Below, one piece after another: positions 1 through 9,192 of a stretch of DNA of 64,000 bases. The notes under the pieces are model-generated. The model did not search any database, was not told the DNA's origin, and worked only from the letters and a program-made list of their open reading frames with translations. This DNA is from Bacteroidota bacterium (GTDB lineage: Bacteria; Bacteroidota; Bacteroidia; Chitinophagales; Chitinophagaceae): assembly GCA_018267725.1 (NCBI GenBank), contig JAFDXY010000015.1, positions 157,733 to 221,732 of the forward strand, written 5' to 3'. Position 1 is the stretch's first letter. Every line of letters begins with the position of its first letter. The position numbers were made by a program, and so were the translations under genes.

Positions 1-338
1 TCAAGTATGGCTCGCCCCGCACCAATTCGTCTAAACGTTGGATCAACAAACATGCGTTTAATTTCACCTATTTCTGTGTTAATACTTTTCAAACTTCCAA
101 GTCCACACACTTTATCTTCATAAATTGCTAAGAGTAATCGTCCGTATGGTGGTTGAAATTTATTAATATGTTGAATGTCGTGCTCAACGGTTTCTTGAGG
201 GTTGTGAGGGTGAACTCCATATAAAGCTTGCATTTTATTGTTACCCCAAACCAAATAATCATACCATAATTTTCTAACGGCAGCAATATCATCAGGAATA
301 ATTACATTTCTGATTTTTACTTTTTCGTTTTTATGCAT
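1..338 (-). CDS. GNAT family N-acetyltransferase, cut by window edge
   Basis: The reading frame opens at the ATG at 336-338 and runs off the left end of the window, so only about 112 N-terminal residues are present. The opening (KVKIRNVIIPDD) looks like the first strand and helix of the GNAT fold, and near the end of the visible part the residues VDPTFRRIGAGRA form the acetyl-CoA pyrophosphate-binding motif (R-R-x-G-x-G/A). The family transfers acetyl groups from acetyl-CoA to amines; the substrate cannot be told. An in-frame ATG at 378-380 would add 14 residues; I prefer 338 because the fold begins right after it. It lies downstream of the carB half-gene in the same direction. Confidence 0.8.
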   Translation of the reverse strand, partial: MHKNEKVKIRNVIIPDDIAAVRKLWYDYLVWGNNKMQALYGVHPHNPQETVEHDIQHINKFQPPYGRLLLAIYEDKVCGLGSLKSINTEIGEIKRMFVDPTFRRIGAGRAIL

Positions 339-429
339 TTTTATTTGCTTTTGATTGATTGCTGGTTTTAATATAACCATGCAACCAACTTATAATTGTA
401 AATAAATTTACACATGAAAATACAAACAA

Positions 430-1623
430 TTATTTGCTTAAATGCATGCTTCTTTCTTTATATAAATTTCTAAAATAAGGGTCTCTTAAATCTTTAATAA
501 AACGAATGGCTTCGCCGGTACTTTTCATTTCTGGGCCTAATTCTTTATTTACTCCCGGAAATTTATTAAAACTAAAAACAGGTTCTTTAATAGCGTAACC
601 ATCTAACTTTTTTTCTAAAACAAAATCGGTAAGTTTATTGGCTTGCAACATTACTTTGGTTGCAATATTTAAATAAGGAATTTGATAGGCTTTTGCAATA
701 AACGGTGTGGTACGGCTTGCACGCGGGTTGGCTTCAATTACATATACTTTACCATCTTTAATAGCAAATTGTATATTAATTAAACCTTTAATATTTAATG
801 CACGTGCAATTTTTTCGCTATAAAATTCCATTGTTTCAACAACTAATGGTGTTAGGTTAAAAGCCGGTAAAACTGCATTGCTATCTCCACTGTGTATGCC
901 TGCGGGTTCAATATGTTCCATTACGCCCATTACATGAAAATTTTCTCCATCAAAAATGGCATCTACTTCTGCTTCTTGGCAGCGGTCTAAAAAATGATCT
1001 ATTAAAATTTTATTGCCGGGAATATGTTTTAATAAACTAACCACTGCTTTTTCAACTTCATCATCATTAATTACAATACGCATTCTTTGCCCACCCAATA
1101 CATAACTTGGCCTTACTAAAACCGGGTATCCAACTTTATTGGCAACTTCAATAGCTTCGTCTGCCGTATAGGCTGTGCCATATTCAGGGTAAGGAATATT
1201 TAGTTCTTTCAACAAATCACTAAAACGGCCACGGTCTTCGGCAATATCCATACTATCGAAAGAAGTACCAATAATTTTTATTCCTTTTTCATGCAAACGC
1301 TTTGCTAATTTTAAAGCAGTTTGCCCACCTAATTGCACAATAACACCTTCGGGTTTTTCTAATTCAACTATTTCCCATAAATGCTCCCAATAAACCGGTT
1401 CAAAATAAAGTTTATCGGCCATATCAAAATCGGTTGAAACCGTTTCAGGATTACAGTTTACCATAATTGCTTCGTAGCCACATTCTTTAATAGCTAATAA
1501 ACCATGCACACAGCAATAATCAAACTCAATGCCTTGGCCAATTCTATTAGGCCCACTGCCTAAAACAATTATTTTTTTCTTTGAAGAAGGAACGGATTCG
1601 TTGGAAGAAAGTGTTTTGCTCAT
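430..1623 (-). CDS. carB: Carbamoyl-phosphate synthase large chain, C-terminal synthetase half only
   Basis: The protein (397 aa) matches the second ATP-grasp synthetase half of CarB, which phosphorylates carbamate to carbamoyl phosphate for pyrimidine and arginine synthesis. Visible landmarks are GSGPNRIGQGIEFDYC (pre-ATP-grasp fold, start of the second half), NCNPETVSTDFD, VQLGGQTALKLA, RPSYVLGGQRM (ATP binding), EVDAI, and IEANPRASRTTPF (metal site). Full CarB is about 1070 aa. Here the first synthetase half and the C-terminal MGS-like allosteric domain are missing, yet both ends are clean: stop at 430-432 and no broken frame beside it. The ATG at 1621-1623 was chosen; a TTG six codons upstream also keeps the frame. 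The partner half is not in the window. Confidence 0.85.
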   Translation of the reverse strand: MSKTLSSNESVPSSKKKIIVLGSGPNRIGQGIEFDYCCVHGLLAIKECGYEAIMVNCNPETVSTDFDMADKLYFEPVYWEHLWEIVELEKPEGVIVQLGGQTALKLAKRLHEKGIKIIGTSFDSMDIAEDRGRFSDLLKELNIPYPEYGTAYTADEAIEVANKVGYPVLVRPSYVLGGQRMRIVINDDEVEKAVVSLLKHIPGNKILIDHFLDRCQEAEVDAIFDGENFHVMGVMEHIEPAGIHSGDSNAVLPAFNLTPLVVETMEFYSEKIARALNIKGLINIQFAIKDGKVYVIEANPRASRTTPFIAKAYQIPYLNIATKVMLQANKLTDFVLEKKLDGYAIKEPVFSFNKFPGVNKELGPEMKSTGEAIRFIKDLRDPYFRNLYKERSMHLSK

Positions 1624-1687
1624 TTTTAAGAAATTGTGCAAACCTACACGAAAAACTTAAACTGCGAAATGAAACTTAAAATATCTA

Positions 1688-4060
1688 TCATCTTCCGCTT
1701 ATTAAAATAATTTTTGTAACCAATTTTTCGGTGTTGCTATCATCGGTAATTAAAACCAAATAAACACCGCTTGCTACTTTTTCCCCTTTATAATTTCTTC
1801 CATCCCAAATTGCTTGCCCACCTAAAGCCCTTGTTTGAAAAATCAATCTACCATTGGGTTCTGCAATTTTTACCAATGCATTATTTACTACACCGCGTAT
1901 AGCAATGGTGCCATTATAGTTTGGCGGAACAGGATTAGGAAATACCAATACATTACTATTAGTTGAAATGCCTTCGGTAGCTGTGCCCATATAACTGCAA
2001 ATACCTTTAAAGGTTGAAAAGAAAGCTTCGCCGGTGGTTGGGTTAATGGCAATATGGTTTACATCGTTATCTAATAACGGAGAGTTATCTGCCGTAAAAT
2101 GTTGTATAGTATTATCGCCTTCGGCAGAAATAAGCCACACTCCGTTTTTTGTACCTATCCATTTTCTGTTGGCACCATCAACTGCTATGGCTTGCACTTG
2201 TTCTCCTTGAAATAAATATTTTGTAAAAGCACCTTGTTGCACTACAGGCAAAACAGCATCGCAATTTTGATTGAACACATCTGTAGCACATTGTATAACA
2301 GCAATACCATTATCTGTACCTACCCAAATAAAACTGTTTTTATCTTTTGCCAAACAAAATACATTATTGCTTGGAAGATTTCCTTTGCCAATTCCTGTTT
2401 GATAAAATTTCCATTGGTCATCATTAATTGCATCTACACTTTTCCCGTAATTATAACAATACAAACCGCTACCGCGTGGGCACACAATCCATAACTGATT
2501 GGCATCATCAATTACAATTTGTGAAATAGCATTTTCAGTTGTAGTGGTTGGTAATGAAAATGCTTTCCAAGTTCCATCGGGTTTTAATACACTTAAATTT
2601 TTTGATGCCCCATAATTTGCAATCCATAAATTATTGTTTTGATCGAAAGCTAAACCGCTTACTCTGCAACTTGCAGGATCTCCTAAAGCTGTTTGCAGGC
2701 TTGAGTTGTATTGCTTATAAATTTTTATTAAACTATTAAAATTTACTAACCCACCACCGTAACTGCCTGCCCATAAACTATTATCGGTTGGGTTAATTGC
2801 CAACGTAATAAAATCTAACACAGTATCTAAAACAGGTTGATTGTAATAACCAACATCATTCCAAATACCATTGTTATAATTATAAATACCATTGCGGTTG
2901 TATTGATAATTCCATGCAGTATTTATACTACCTGCCGCTGCATATAAAATATTATTATTAAAAATAATATCTCCAGATGCTGTGCCCATTGGACCATTGG
3001 GAATATATGTTTGAGTTGATGATGAGGTGAAAGAAGAAAGCCCTCCAAAAAAATCGGCCACCCAAACAGTATTATTTGTTGTTATAGCATTTTTAGGAAA
3101 TGAAATAATGCCTGGTTGTGCAATTGTTTTTTCTGTTACACCATTACTGTTTAATTGAACAACCCTGCTATTGCCATTTATTGTTCTTTGGCAAATCATT
3201 AATTTATTATCAGATGTTGCAACATTTACAATTGGCCAATTAATATCAGTATATAATAAACTCCAGTTGGTTCCATTTAAAACAAACAAAGAATCATTTT
3301 TATGTACAACTATTTTTTGATTAACGTATAAAATATTATTTACAACACCGTTACTTAAATTATTAATGCCACTAATGTTTTGCCAATTACTGTAATTGTT
3401 TAAGTTATTTGTATTTACGGTTGCACGTTTTAAACCTTCATCTGTGGCTGCATAATAATAACTTCCATCGGTAGTAAAACCATTTACTTTAACTGCATTA
3501 CCGGTATTACCTATTACCCAAGTGTCTTTAATTTCATATTTAATTAAATCTACAACTATTACACCTAAGCCGCTACACAAATAAGCAAACCCATTTTTAC
3601 AAAATGCGTTATAAATTATTTTGTTATTGGTTGTATTACTTCTTTTTATATCTCCAACATTATTTACTATGCTTCCTTTTAAAACATCTACATTGCTGTT
3701 AGCGTATGCAATTACCAATTGTTTTGTAGCATCATCCCAAGCAATGCAATTAATGCCAACATCATTCAAACCATTTACTTTACTGTATCTATCTGTTTCA
3801 TTATTGGCATCAACACTAAATACATTATTGGTAGTTGCACAATAAATTTTATCTGCTTGTAATACCTGAATAGTTGATTGATAATTTAAATGTTCTCGCC
3901 AATTACCAATTGGAATTTGAGCGAAGCAATGCAAATTGAAGATGAAAGAAAATAAGAAGTAAAAAATAATGAATAGTGAGTAGCGAGAATATATTCGTAC
4001 TTCGCATTTTATACTTTGTACTTTATGCTTTGCATTTATTATTTTCTTCATCATTTTCAT
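1688..4060 (-). CDS. porZ: PorZ-like type IX secretion system beta-propeller protein
   Basis: 790 aa. After a signal sequence ending near FNLHCFAQ comes the PorZ N-terminal signature (IGNWREHLNYQS, IYCATTNNVFS, LSKVNGLNDVGI-like repeats), then many propeller blades with two-component-sensor-like motifs (LWAGSYGGGL, IWVGTDNGIAV, KWIGTKNGVWL). The last 85 residues (VFPNPVPPNYNG to the end) form a type IX C-terminal sorting-like domain with the usual VFPNP start and KLVTKI end. PorZ belongs to the surface attachment complex that anchors T9SS cargo to lipopolysaccharide. The N-terminus is unusual: about 25 residues before the hydrophobic core are encoded by a simple repeat (see separate feature). 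Confidence 0.85.
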   Translation of the reverse strand: MKMMKKIINAKHKVQSIKCEVRIYSRYSLFIIFYFLFSFIFNLHCFAQIPIGNWREHLNYQSTIQVLQADKIYCATTNNVFSVDANNETDRYSKVNGLNDVGINCIAWDDATKQLVIAYANSNVDVLKGSIVNNVGDIKRSNTTNNKIIYNAFCKNGFAYLCSGLGVIVVDLIKYEIKDTWVIGNTGNAVKVNGFTTDGSYYYAATDEGLKRATVNTNNLNNYSNWQNISGINNLSNGVVNNILYVNQKIVVHKNDSLFVLNGTNWSLLYTDINWPIVNVATSDNKLMICQRTINGNSRVVQLNSNGVTEKTIAQPGIISFPKNAITTNNTVWVADFFGGLSSFTSSSTQTYIPNGPMGTASGDIIFNNNILYAAAGSINTAWNYQYNRNGIYNYNNGIWNDVGYYNQPVLDTVLDFITLAINPTDNSLWAGSYGGGLVNFNSLIKIYKQYNSSLQTALGDPASCRVSGLAFDQNNNLWIANYGASKNLSVLKPDGTWKAFSLPTTTTENAISQIVIDDANQLWIVCPRGSGLYCYNYGKSVDAINDDQWKFYQTGIGKGNLPSNNVFCLAKDKNSFIWVGTDNGIAVIQCATDVFNQNCDAVLPVVQQGAFTKYLFQGEQVQAIAVDGANRKWIGTKNGVWLISAEGDNTIQHFTADNSPLLDNDVNHIAINPTTGEAFFSTFKGICSYMGTATEGISTNSNVLVFPNPVPPNYNGTIAIRGVVNNALVKIAEPNGRLIFQTRALGGQAIWDGRNYKGEKVASGVYLVLITDDSNTEKLVTKIILISGR
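3953..4045. repeat. Simple dispersed repeat inside porZ signal region
   Basis: Read on the plus strand this stretch is made of variants of short words such as TACTTTGTA, TACTTCGCA, TTTATGCTTTGC, and, to the left, GAATAGTGAGTAGCGAG. It supplies the n-region and part of the hydrophobic core of the PorZ signal peptide. Similar low-complexity words occur at the start of gldD in this window. Confidence 0.55.
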
Positions 4061-4171
4061 TCATTCAAAAATAACAAAGTATCTTTTGTTTTAATGCAAG
4101 TATAATAAACGAGTTTATAAACTTATTTTACTTTATAAAAAATTGCAATTTATAAATTCAAGTTTAATAAA

Positions 4172-4210
4172 ATAAAAAACATCTTGCTATAATAATTATA
4201 ACAAGATGTT
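4172..4210 (-). terminator. Rho-independent terminator of the propeller operon
   Basis: Arms AACATCTTG (4178-4186) and CAAGATGTT (4202-4210) form a 9-bp stem with an AT loop. Read on the minus strand the stem is followed by a run of T. It lies about 30 nt after the stop of the beta-propeller gene. Confidence 0.8.
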
Positions 4211-4240
4211 GAAGTAAGGGTAGGCAATAATTTTTGCAGG

Positions 4241-5188
4241 TTACTTTTTCCCTACAACCAATATTTGAAATGTTCCGGGAATAACTTTTGGTCTTCCGTT
4301 TCCTGTTGCAGCTTCTGTTTCTGCTGCAGGCAAATACAGTAAATGTGTGCTTTCATCTACTATTATTGTTCTTGCTGTTTTTTTAGTGGGTACTGTTTCA
4401 GTAATAGAATATTTATCGGCAGCATCTTCGTGTATTACCGTCATGGTTCCATCGCTTCCGTTTGAAGTATAAATATTTTTTAAACCATTATCAAACGCAG
4501 CACCATCACAACCTTTACCAATAGGTAGTTCTGAAATTATTTTTCCATTTTCTGCATTTACTACCGCCAATAAATTATTATCGCCGCAGGCAGCAAATAA
4601 TCTTTTTGTTTTAACATCAATTGCTAAACCTGTTGGAGCTTCTCCGGGCAATAAACTCCAATGATTGATTACGGTAAATGTTTTGCTATCTATAACTACT
4701 ATTTCATTTTTATCTTCAATGTTCACAAAAATTTTACCGGCACCATCGCTTACTGCTGTTTCAGGTTTGCCACCAACAGTAATTGTATTGGTAACTTTAT
4801 TAGTTGCAGGATTAATAAAAGTTAAATCTTTACTTCTGCCATTACAAGTAATTATTCGTTTACAATAATCGTCATAAAAAATTGCATCGGGGTTTTGGCC
4901 TGTTGCAACAGAATCTGTTACGGCAAAAGTTTTTAAATCAAACACATACACATTATTTAATCTGCCATTGCTGGTGTATCCTTTATTTAATGAAGAAACA
5001 AAGGCAATACCATGAACACCTATTGTATTATTAATAACCGCTACAGAGTCTCCGGTTTTTTTATTTAAAATATTTACATGTGTGCCATGAGATACATATA
5101 CATTATCTCCATGCACAGCAATATAATCCCAACCACCAGAGCTTAGAATATGGAATATTTGTAAAATAGAAAATACAATAGCTTTCAT
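4241..5188 (-). CDS. YncE/YVTN-type beta-propeller protein
   Basis: 315 aa made of repeated blades of the YVTN/YncE type, with motifs such as GWDYIAVHGDNVYVSHG, VYVFDLKTFAVTDSVATG, LTFINPATNKVTNTITVGGKP, IVVIDSKTFTVI and LAVVNAENGKIISELPIG. The N-terminus is short and hydrophobic (MKAIVFSILQIFHILSS) and probably serves for export, though it is shorter than a standard signal peptide. It is the last gene of a run with a response regulator, kinase, TonB receptor and PepSY-like protein, 31 nt after the PepSY gene and just before a terminator. This suggests an extracytoplasmic partner of the receptor. Its ligand cannot be read from the sequence. Confidence 0.8.
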   Translation of the reverse strand: MKAIVFSILQIFHILSSGGWDYIAVHGDNVYVSHGTHVNILNKKTGDSVAVINNTIGVHGIAFVSSLNKGYTSNGRLNNVYVFDLKTFAVTDSVATGQNPDAIFYDDYCKRIITCNGRSKDLTFINPATNKVTNTITVGGKPETAVSDGAGKIFVNIEDKNEIVVIDSKTFTVINHWSLLPGEAPTGLAIDVKTKRLFAACGDNNLLAVVNAENGKIISELPIGKGCDGAAFDNGLKNIYTSNGSDGTMTVIHEDAADKYSITETVPTKKTARTIIVDESTHLLYLPAAETEAATGNGRPKVIPGTFQILVVGKK

Positions 5189-5219
5189 TGTGTTGTGTTT
5201 TATTGGTTGAAATTATTGT

Positions 5220-5654
5220 TTAATCTTGAGTTTCTTTTATGAATTTTCCATTAACATCAAAAATTACATCTTTACCATTTACTTCTGCTTCGTAGTTTAT
5301 TTCTCCACCGGCTTTTAAAATTTTTGCAGCTTCAGTAATTTTCTTGCCTTTATAATTTTTACTTACATAGTTTAAAACTGCAGCAGGCAATTCAGATACT
5401 TCTATTTTCCATTCTGTTTCTTTTAATGTTCCATCGGCTGCATAAGTGGCACTCATGTCTTTTCCGTTTTGTTTAAAGCCGGCTTCATAACCTCCGTCTT
5501 TTTCTTTTTCCCATTTTACTTTTTCTGCCCCTTTAAAACTTTTTTCAAATGCTGTTTTTACAGCTGCATTTGGTGTAATGTTTTTTTTCTCTTTTTGAGA
5601 AAAGCCTGTGGTAGCAATGGCTACGGCAACAAGGCATAGCATAATTTGTTTCAT
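5220..5654 (-). CDS. PepSY-like (DUF2874) periplasmic protein
   Basis: 144 aa with a clear signal peptide (MKQIMLCLVAVAIATTGFSQ) and two repeats of the BLIP/PepSY-like fold. The pattern AFEKSFKGAEKVKWEKEKDG then GKDMSATYAADGTLKETE, followed by LPAAVLNYVSKNYKGKKI and INYEAEVNGKDVIFDVNGKF, is typical of this Bacteroidota family of small periplasmic proteins. Molecular role is unknown; such genes often accompany two-component systems. It is 56 nt downstream of the TonB-dependent receptor and 31 nt before the propeller gene, so it is very likely co-transcribed with both. Confidence 0.8.
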   Translation of the reverse strand: MKQIMLCLVAVAIATTGFSQKEKKNITPNAAVKTAFEKSFKGAEKVKWEKEKDGGYEAGFKQNGKDMSATYAADGTLKETEWKIEVSELPAAVLNYVSKNYKGKKITEAAKILKAGGEINYEAEVNGKDVIFDVNGKFIKETQD

Positions 5655-5710
5655 GTTTTTGAATTTAGATTGTAAACCTATTATTCAATTCTGTTTATAA
5701 TTTGTAGTTT

Positions 5711-7894
5711 TTATTTTTCTTTTGCAAATGGTTGAAAACGTAAACTCAGGTTTATAATTCTTCCGTCAATAGGAGCCCATAATGTTTTAAATGTTGGATT
5801 GCTTATAGGTCCCGTATATAAGCTTTCATAATTACTTTGTTTTATATTTAATAAATTTTCACAGTTTAAAACCAAACTCCATTTTGGTCCGAATTTTTTT
5901 TCTGCCATTGCAGCTACAAATAAATATCCAGAAGTTTTAGAGTTATCATCTCTGTATTGATATCCTGTATATGATGCTTCTAATCCAATTCTAAAATTTC
6001 CTTCTTCTTCGTACAAAGCGGTTGCTGCAACTCGGTTGCGTGGTGTATAAGGCATGAATTGATTGGGAGATAAATATTGACGGTTTGCATCGGTATAAGT
6101 ATATCCTAAATAAAATTCCCAATCGGGTACTTTTAATTGTACATAAGTATCAAACCCTTTGGTAAGAACAGGTTTGCTTTGATTATTGAAAAAAACATTT
6201 CCTAAAAAATCTTGCGTAGCAATAATTGGAGAAGTTATTTGTGTAACAAAGAATGCTTGATTAATAAAGATGCTGCTTTCTTCTCCAAATTCTTTTTTAT
6301 AATTAAATTCTATATTACCTGCATAAGATTTTTCGGCAGTTGCATTATTGGCAATAGGTTGTAATTGATAAATAGTATAATCTGTTATTTGCGGTGTTAA
6401 TGGATTTGGTGTTGTATAGCCCATACCAAAACCTACACGAGAACCCCAATGCTCATTAAACCTATGAAACAATGCTATACGTGGTAAAACAAAATCTCCA
6501 TATTTGTTGTGGTGGTCTGTACGCAAACCTGTTTCTAATTTTGTGCCTTCAAATAATTGCCAAGTATCTTGTAAAAAAACTCCTTCGGTTGTATTAGTAA
6601 AGCTGCCAACGGGTGCAGGCGTTGCAGCAGATGGTTTAAAATCTTCTCCCGTAACATTTATACCACCAACAATAGTGTGTTTGCCGGCTCTTTTAACCAA
6701 TGATGCTTCTGTATAAAAATTATTTTGTGTACCATTAAAGTAATAAGTGTTAGTTGTTTCATCTCTACTAAATAAGCTTAAACTTGCTTTTATAGTACCC
6801 GTTAAATTATTGGCAAATCTATTTTCGGCAATAAATGAAAATTGATTTCTGTTCAATTTATTTTTTTCAAAGTAAGGATGTGCAGGGTCTTGTTTTCCAG
6901 ATACAGCAATCATATCTCCACCGGTTCTGGTATCAAAGCTTCCATTCCAACCTAAAGATATATAACTTTTTGTTGATGGGTAAAAAAACAGCATTGGATG
7001 TATAACAGTACTTTTAATATTGGGTACATCACTAAATCCATCATTATTAACATCAGCTTGTTTTTGAAAAGTTTGTCCGCCAAAAAGTGTAAAGCCAAAT
7101 TTTTTCCAACGCTGACCATAATATGCATTAATGTTTGTTTCGTTTAATGTTGTTTGATTAATTAAGAAAGAAACATCGGGATCGTAAGTTGGTTTTTTTG
7201 AAACTAAATTTATTAAACCACCTATGGCACCACCACCATATAAAGTAGATGATGAACCTTTTATTAATTCTATTTGTTTTAAATCTAATGGTGGAATAGT
7301 TAATATACCAAAACCGCCTGCATAGCCGCCATACAAAGGCATTCCATCTCTAATAATTTGTGTGTACCTACCATCTAACCCTTGTATTCTTACATTGGCA
7401 TTGCCTGTTGTTGCAGATGATTGTTGAATTTGCACGCCGCTAACATCTCCTAAAATACTTGCAATGTTTCCGGGTTTAAGTGTGCTTTCTTCATTCATTT
7501 CTTCTTGCCCTAATACTTCAACTTTTGTAGTTGCGTTTTCAATTCTATCGTTACTTCTTGTTGTAGAAACTACTACTACATCTTTTAATTGTTTAGCATC
7601 TTCTTGCAACAAAATAGTATGTGTTATTGTATCAGAAAATTTTATAAGTTGCTCTTCATCTTTATAACCAACATAAGTAAACACAACTGTTGCAGTATCT
7701 GCTTGTATTCCTTTTATAAAAATTACTCCTACCGCATTGGTTGAAGAAGTAATACTGTTATTATACTTTGTTTTAACGGTAACACCTTGTAGTGTTTCAT
7801 TTGTTTTACCGTCTTTTACTACAGCTTTAAAAACATGTTGTGCCTTTGCACTAATAGCTGCTAAAAAAAATAATGATATGATTAACTGTTTCAT
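5711..7894 (-). CDS. TonB-dependent outer-membrane receptor
   Basis: 727 aa. Order: signal peptide (MKQLIISLFFLAAISAKAQ), carboxypeptidase-regulatory-like beta domain (about 20-105, VVKDGKTNETLQGVTV), plug domain (about 120-235, VEVLGQEEM, ILGDVSGVQIQ, IRDGMPLYGG, IELIKGSSSTLYGGGAIGG), then a beta-barrel ending in an aromatic-rich strand (IINLSLRFQPF). This length fits receptors for metal chelates, heme, corrinoids or small ligands rather than the larger SusC type, and no SusD partner is adjacent. It follows the histidine kinase by 42 nt and precedes the PepSY-like gene by 56 nt. The ligand is not predictable from sequence alone. Confidence 0.9.
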   Translation of the reverse strand: MKQLIISLFFLAAISAKAQHVFKAVVKDGKTNETLQGVTVKTKYNNSITSSTNAVGVIFIKGIQADTATVVFTYVGYKDEEQLIKFSDTITHTILLQEDAKQLKDVVVVSTTRSNDRIENATTKVEVLGQEEMNEESTLKPGNIASILGDVSGVQIQQSSATTGNANVRIQGLDGRYTQIIRDGMPLYGGYAGGFGILTIPPLDLKQIELIKGSSSTLYGGGAIGGLINLVSKKPTYDPDVSFLINQTTLNETNINAYYGQRWKKFGFTLFGGQTFQKQADVNNDGFSDVPNIKSTVIHPMLFFYPSTKSYISLGWNGSFDTRTGGDMIAVSGKQDPAHPYFEKNKLNRNQFSFIAENRFANNLTGTIKASLSLFSRDETTNTYYFNGTQNNFYTEASLVKRAGKHTIVGGINVTGEDFKPSAATPAPVGSFTNTTEGVFLQDTWQLFEGTKLETGLRTDHHNKYGDFVLPRIALFHRFNEHWGSRVGFGMGYTTPNPLTPQITDYTIYQLQPIANNATAEKSYAGNIEFNYKKEFGEESSIFINQAFFVTQITSPIIATQDFLGNVFFNNQSKPVLTKGFDTYVQLKVPDWEFYLGYTYTDANRQYLSPNQFMPYTPRNRVAATALYEEEGNFRIGLEASYTGYQYRDDNSKTSGYLFVAAMAEKKFGPKWSLVLNCENLLNIKQSNYESLYTGPISNPTFKTLWAPIDGRIINLSLRFQPFAKEK

Positions 7895-7936
7895 AACTGC
7901 AAAAATATTTTTTAAATTCTGAAGGAAAATTGAAGT

Positions 7937-9190
7937 TTAAAAAGAAACAATAAAATAATGATAATTATTGTTGAACGAATAGGATAATGTATATCCTGCA
8001 GTATCGCAAATTTGCTTGGCAATTGATAAGCCCAAACCGTTGCTGTGAGCAGATTGTTCTGCTTTATAAAATCTTGTAAATACTTTAGTTGTATCTAAAC
8101 TTGTTTGTGCAGTATTAGCAATTTGTAATTGTGTTGAAGTTAGATTGATAATTATTTTACCGCCTTGTACATTATATTTTATAGCATTAATTAATAAATT
8201 GTTTAACAGAATTTCTGCCAAATCATTATTCATATTAATACTAACCTCTTCTAAATTTAAACCAAGTTGAATGTTTTTGTTTTGAATTAATTCGTTTAAC
8301 TGAATTAGTTTGTTTTGAATAATTGATTTAAAATTTATATTTGTTTTTTGCTCGTACTGGTTGTTTTCAATTTTTGTAAGAAGCAATAAAGATTTATTTA
8401 AGTTAGCCAATCTTTGTAATGCATTATTGGCAGCATGTATGGCTTCGGTTTGTTGTTGCGAAAGGTTTTCGTTTTGTATAAGTATATCAAGTTTTGTTCT
8501 AATAATAGCAAGTGGCGTTTGCAATTCATGCGAAGCATTTTCTGTAAATTGTTTTAATGAAATAAAATCTTGCTGGGCTTTGTTAATTACTTTTTCTACT
8601 ATTTTGTTTAATGTAGAAAACTCTTCAATATTATTAGGTTGAAAAGTTATTTGCTTTTGTTTGCTTAATTCAAAATTATTAATAGTACCAAGTGTTGTAT
8701 AAAATGGTTTCCAAAGTTTTTGCAATACAACACGGTTTATAAAAAACGATACCAACAAAATAAGCAGTATGGTTACAAAAGTTATAATGGCAACAGATTT
8801 AATAACATCTTCTGTACCTTCTAAAGACTTACTTACTTTAACTTCATAAAATTTATTTTGTACTTGTATGCCAAAACTTAATTGTCTAAAAACATCTACA
8901 TTATTATCTACATTATCATACAACAACACATTTGTAAAACGTCTTTTAATATTGCTATTGTTAGGGGCAAGGCTAAAAACAATTTGCTGATCTTTTATGG
9001 TAAATACTTCAGGTAATTTTTGATGCTCGGCTACATATTTTTCTATTTCAGCTTGCTCTGTTTCTAAATTATCATCTAACTGTGCTATTAAAACATATTG
9101 TAATGAAAAATAAAATGCAACAGCAGCCAATAAAAATATAATAATGGTTGCTGCCAAATTAATACGATTATATTTTACAAATAATTTCAT
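7937..9190 (-). CDS. Membrane sensor histidine kinase
   Basis: 417 aa. TM segment at about 12-34, an extracytoplasmic sensor region to about 130, a second TM at about 133-155, then HisKA with the phospho-acceptor His221 in ASHELQTPLAIIR. The HATPase domain follows (LLNNLLINAIKYN N-box, then a short G-region ending NGLGLSIAKQI). The first G-box is weak, which is common in the Bacteroidota. It starts 2 nt after the OmpR-type regulator, so the two form a cognate pair, and leads directly into the TonB receptor gene. This makes the receptor operon the probable target or the source of its signal. Confidence 0.88.
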   Translation of the reverse strand: MKLFVKYNRINLAATIIIFLLAAVAFYFSLQYVLIAQLDDNLETEQAEIEKYVAEHQKLPEVFTIKDQQIVFSLAPNNSNIKRRFTNVLLYDNVDNNVDVFRQLSFGIQVQNKFYEVKVSKSLEGTEDVIKSVAIITFVTILLILLVSFFINRVVLQKLWKPFYTTLGTINNFELSKQKQITFQPNNIEEFSTLNKIVEKVINKAQQDFISLKQFTENASHELQTPLAIIRTKLDILIQNENLSQQQTEAIHAANNALQRLANLNKSLLLLTKIENNQYEQKTNINFKSIIQNKLIQLNELIQNKNIQLGLNLEEVSINMNNDLAEILLNNLLINAIKYNVQGGKIIINLTSTQLQIANTAQTSLDTTKVFTRFYKAEQSAHSNGLGLSIAKQICDTAGYTLSYSFNNNYHYFIVSF

Positions 9191-9192
9191 TG

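Noticed and set aside
430..1641. carB as a frameshifted or truncated pseudogene
   Set aside because: Both ends are clean, all motifs of the second synthetase half are intact, and flanking DNA holds no other carB fragment.
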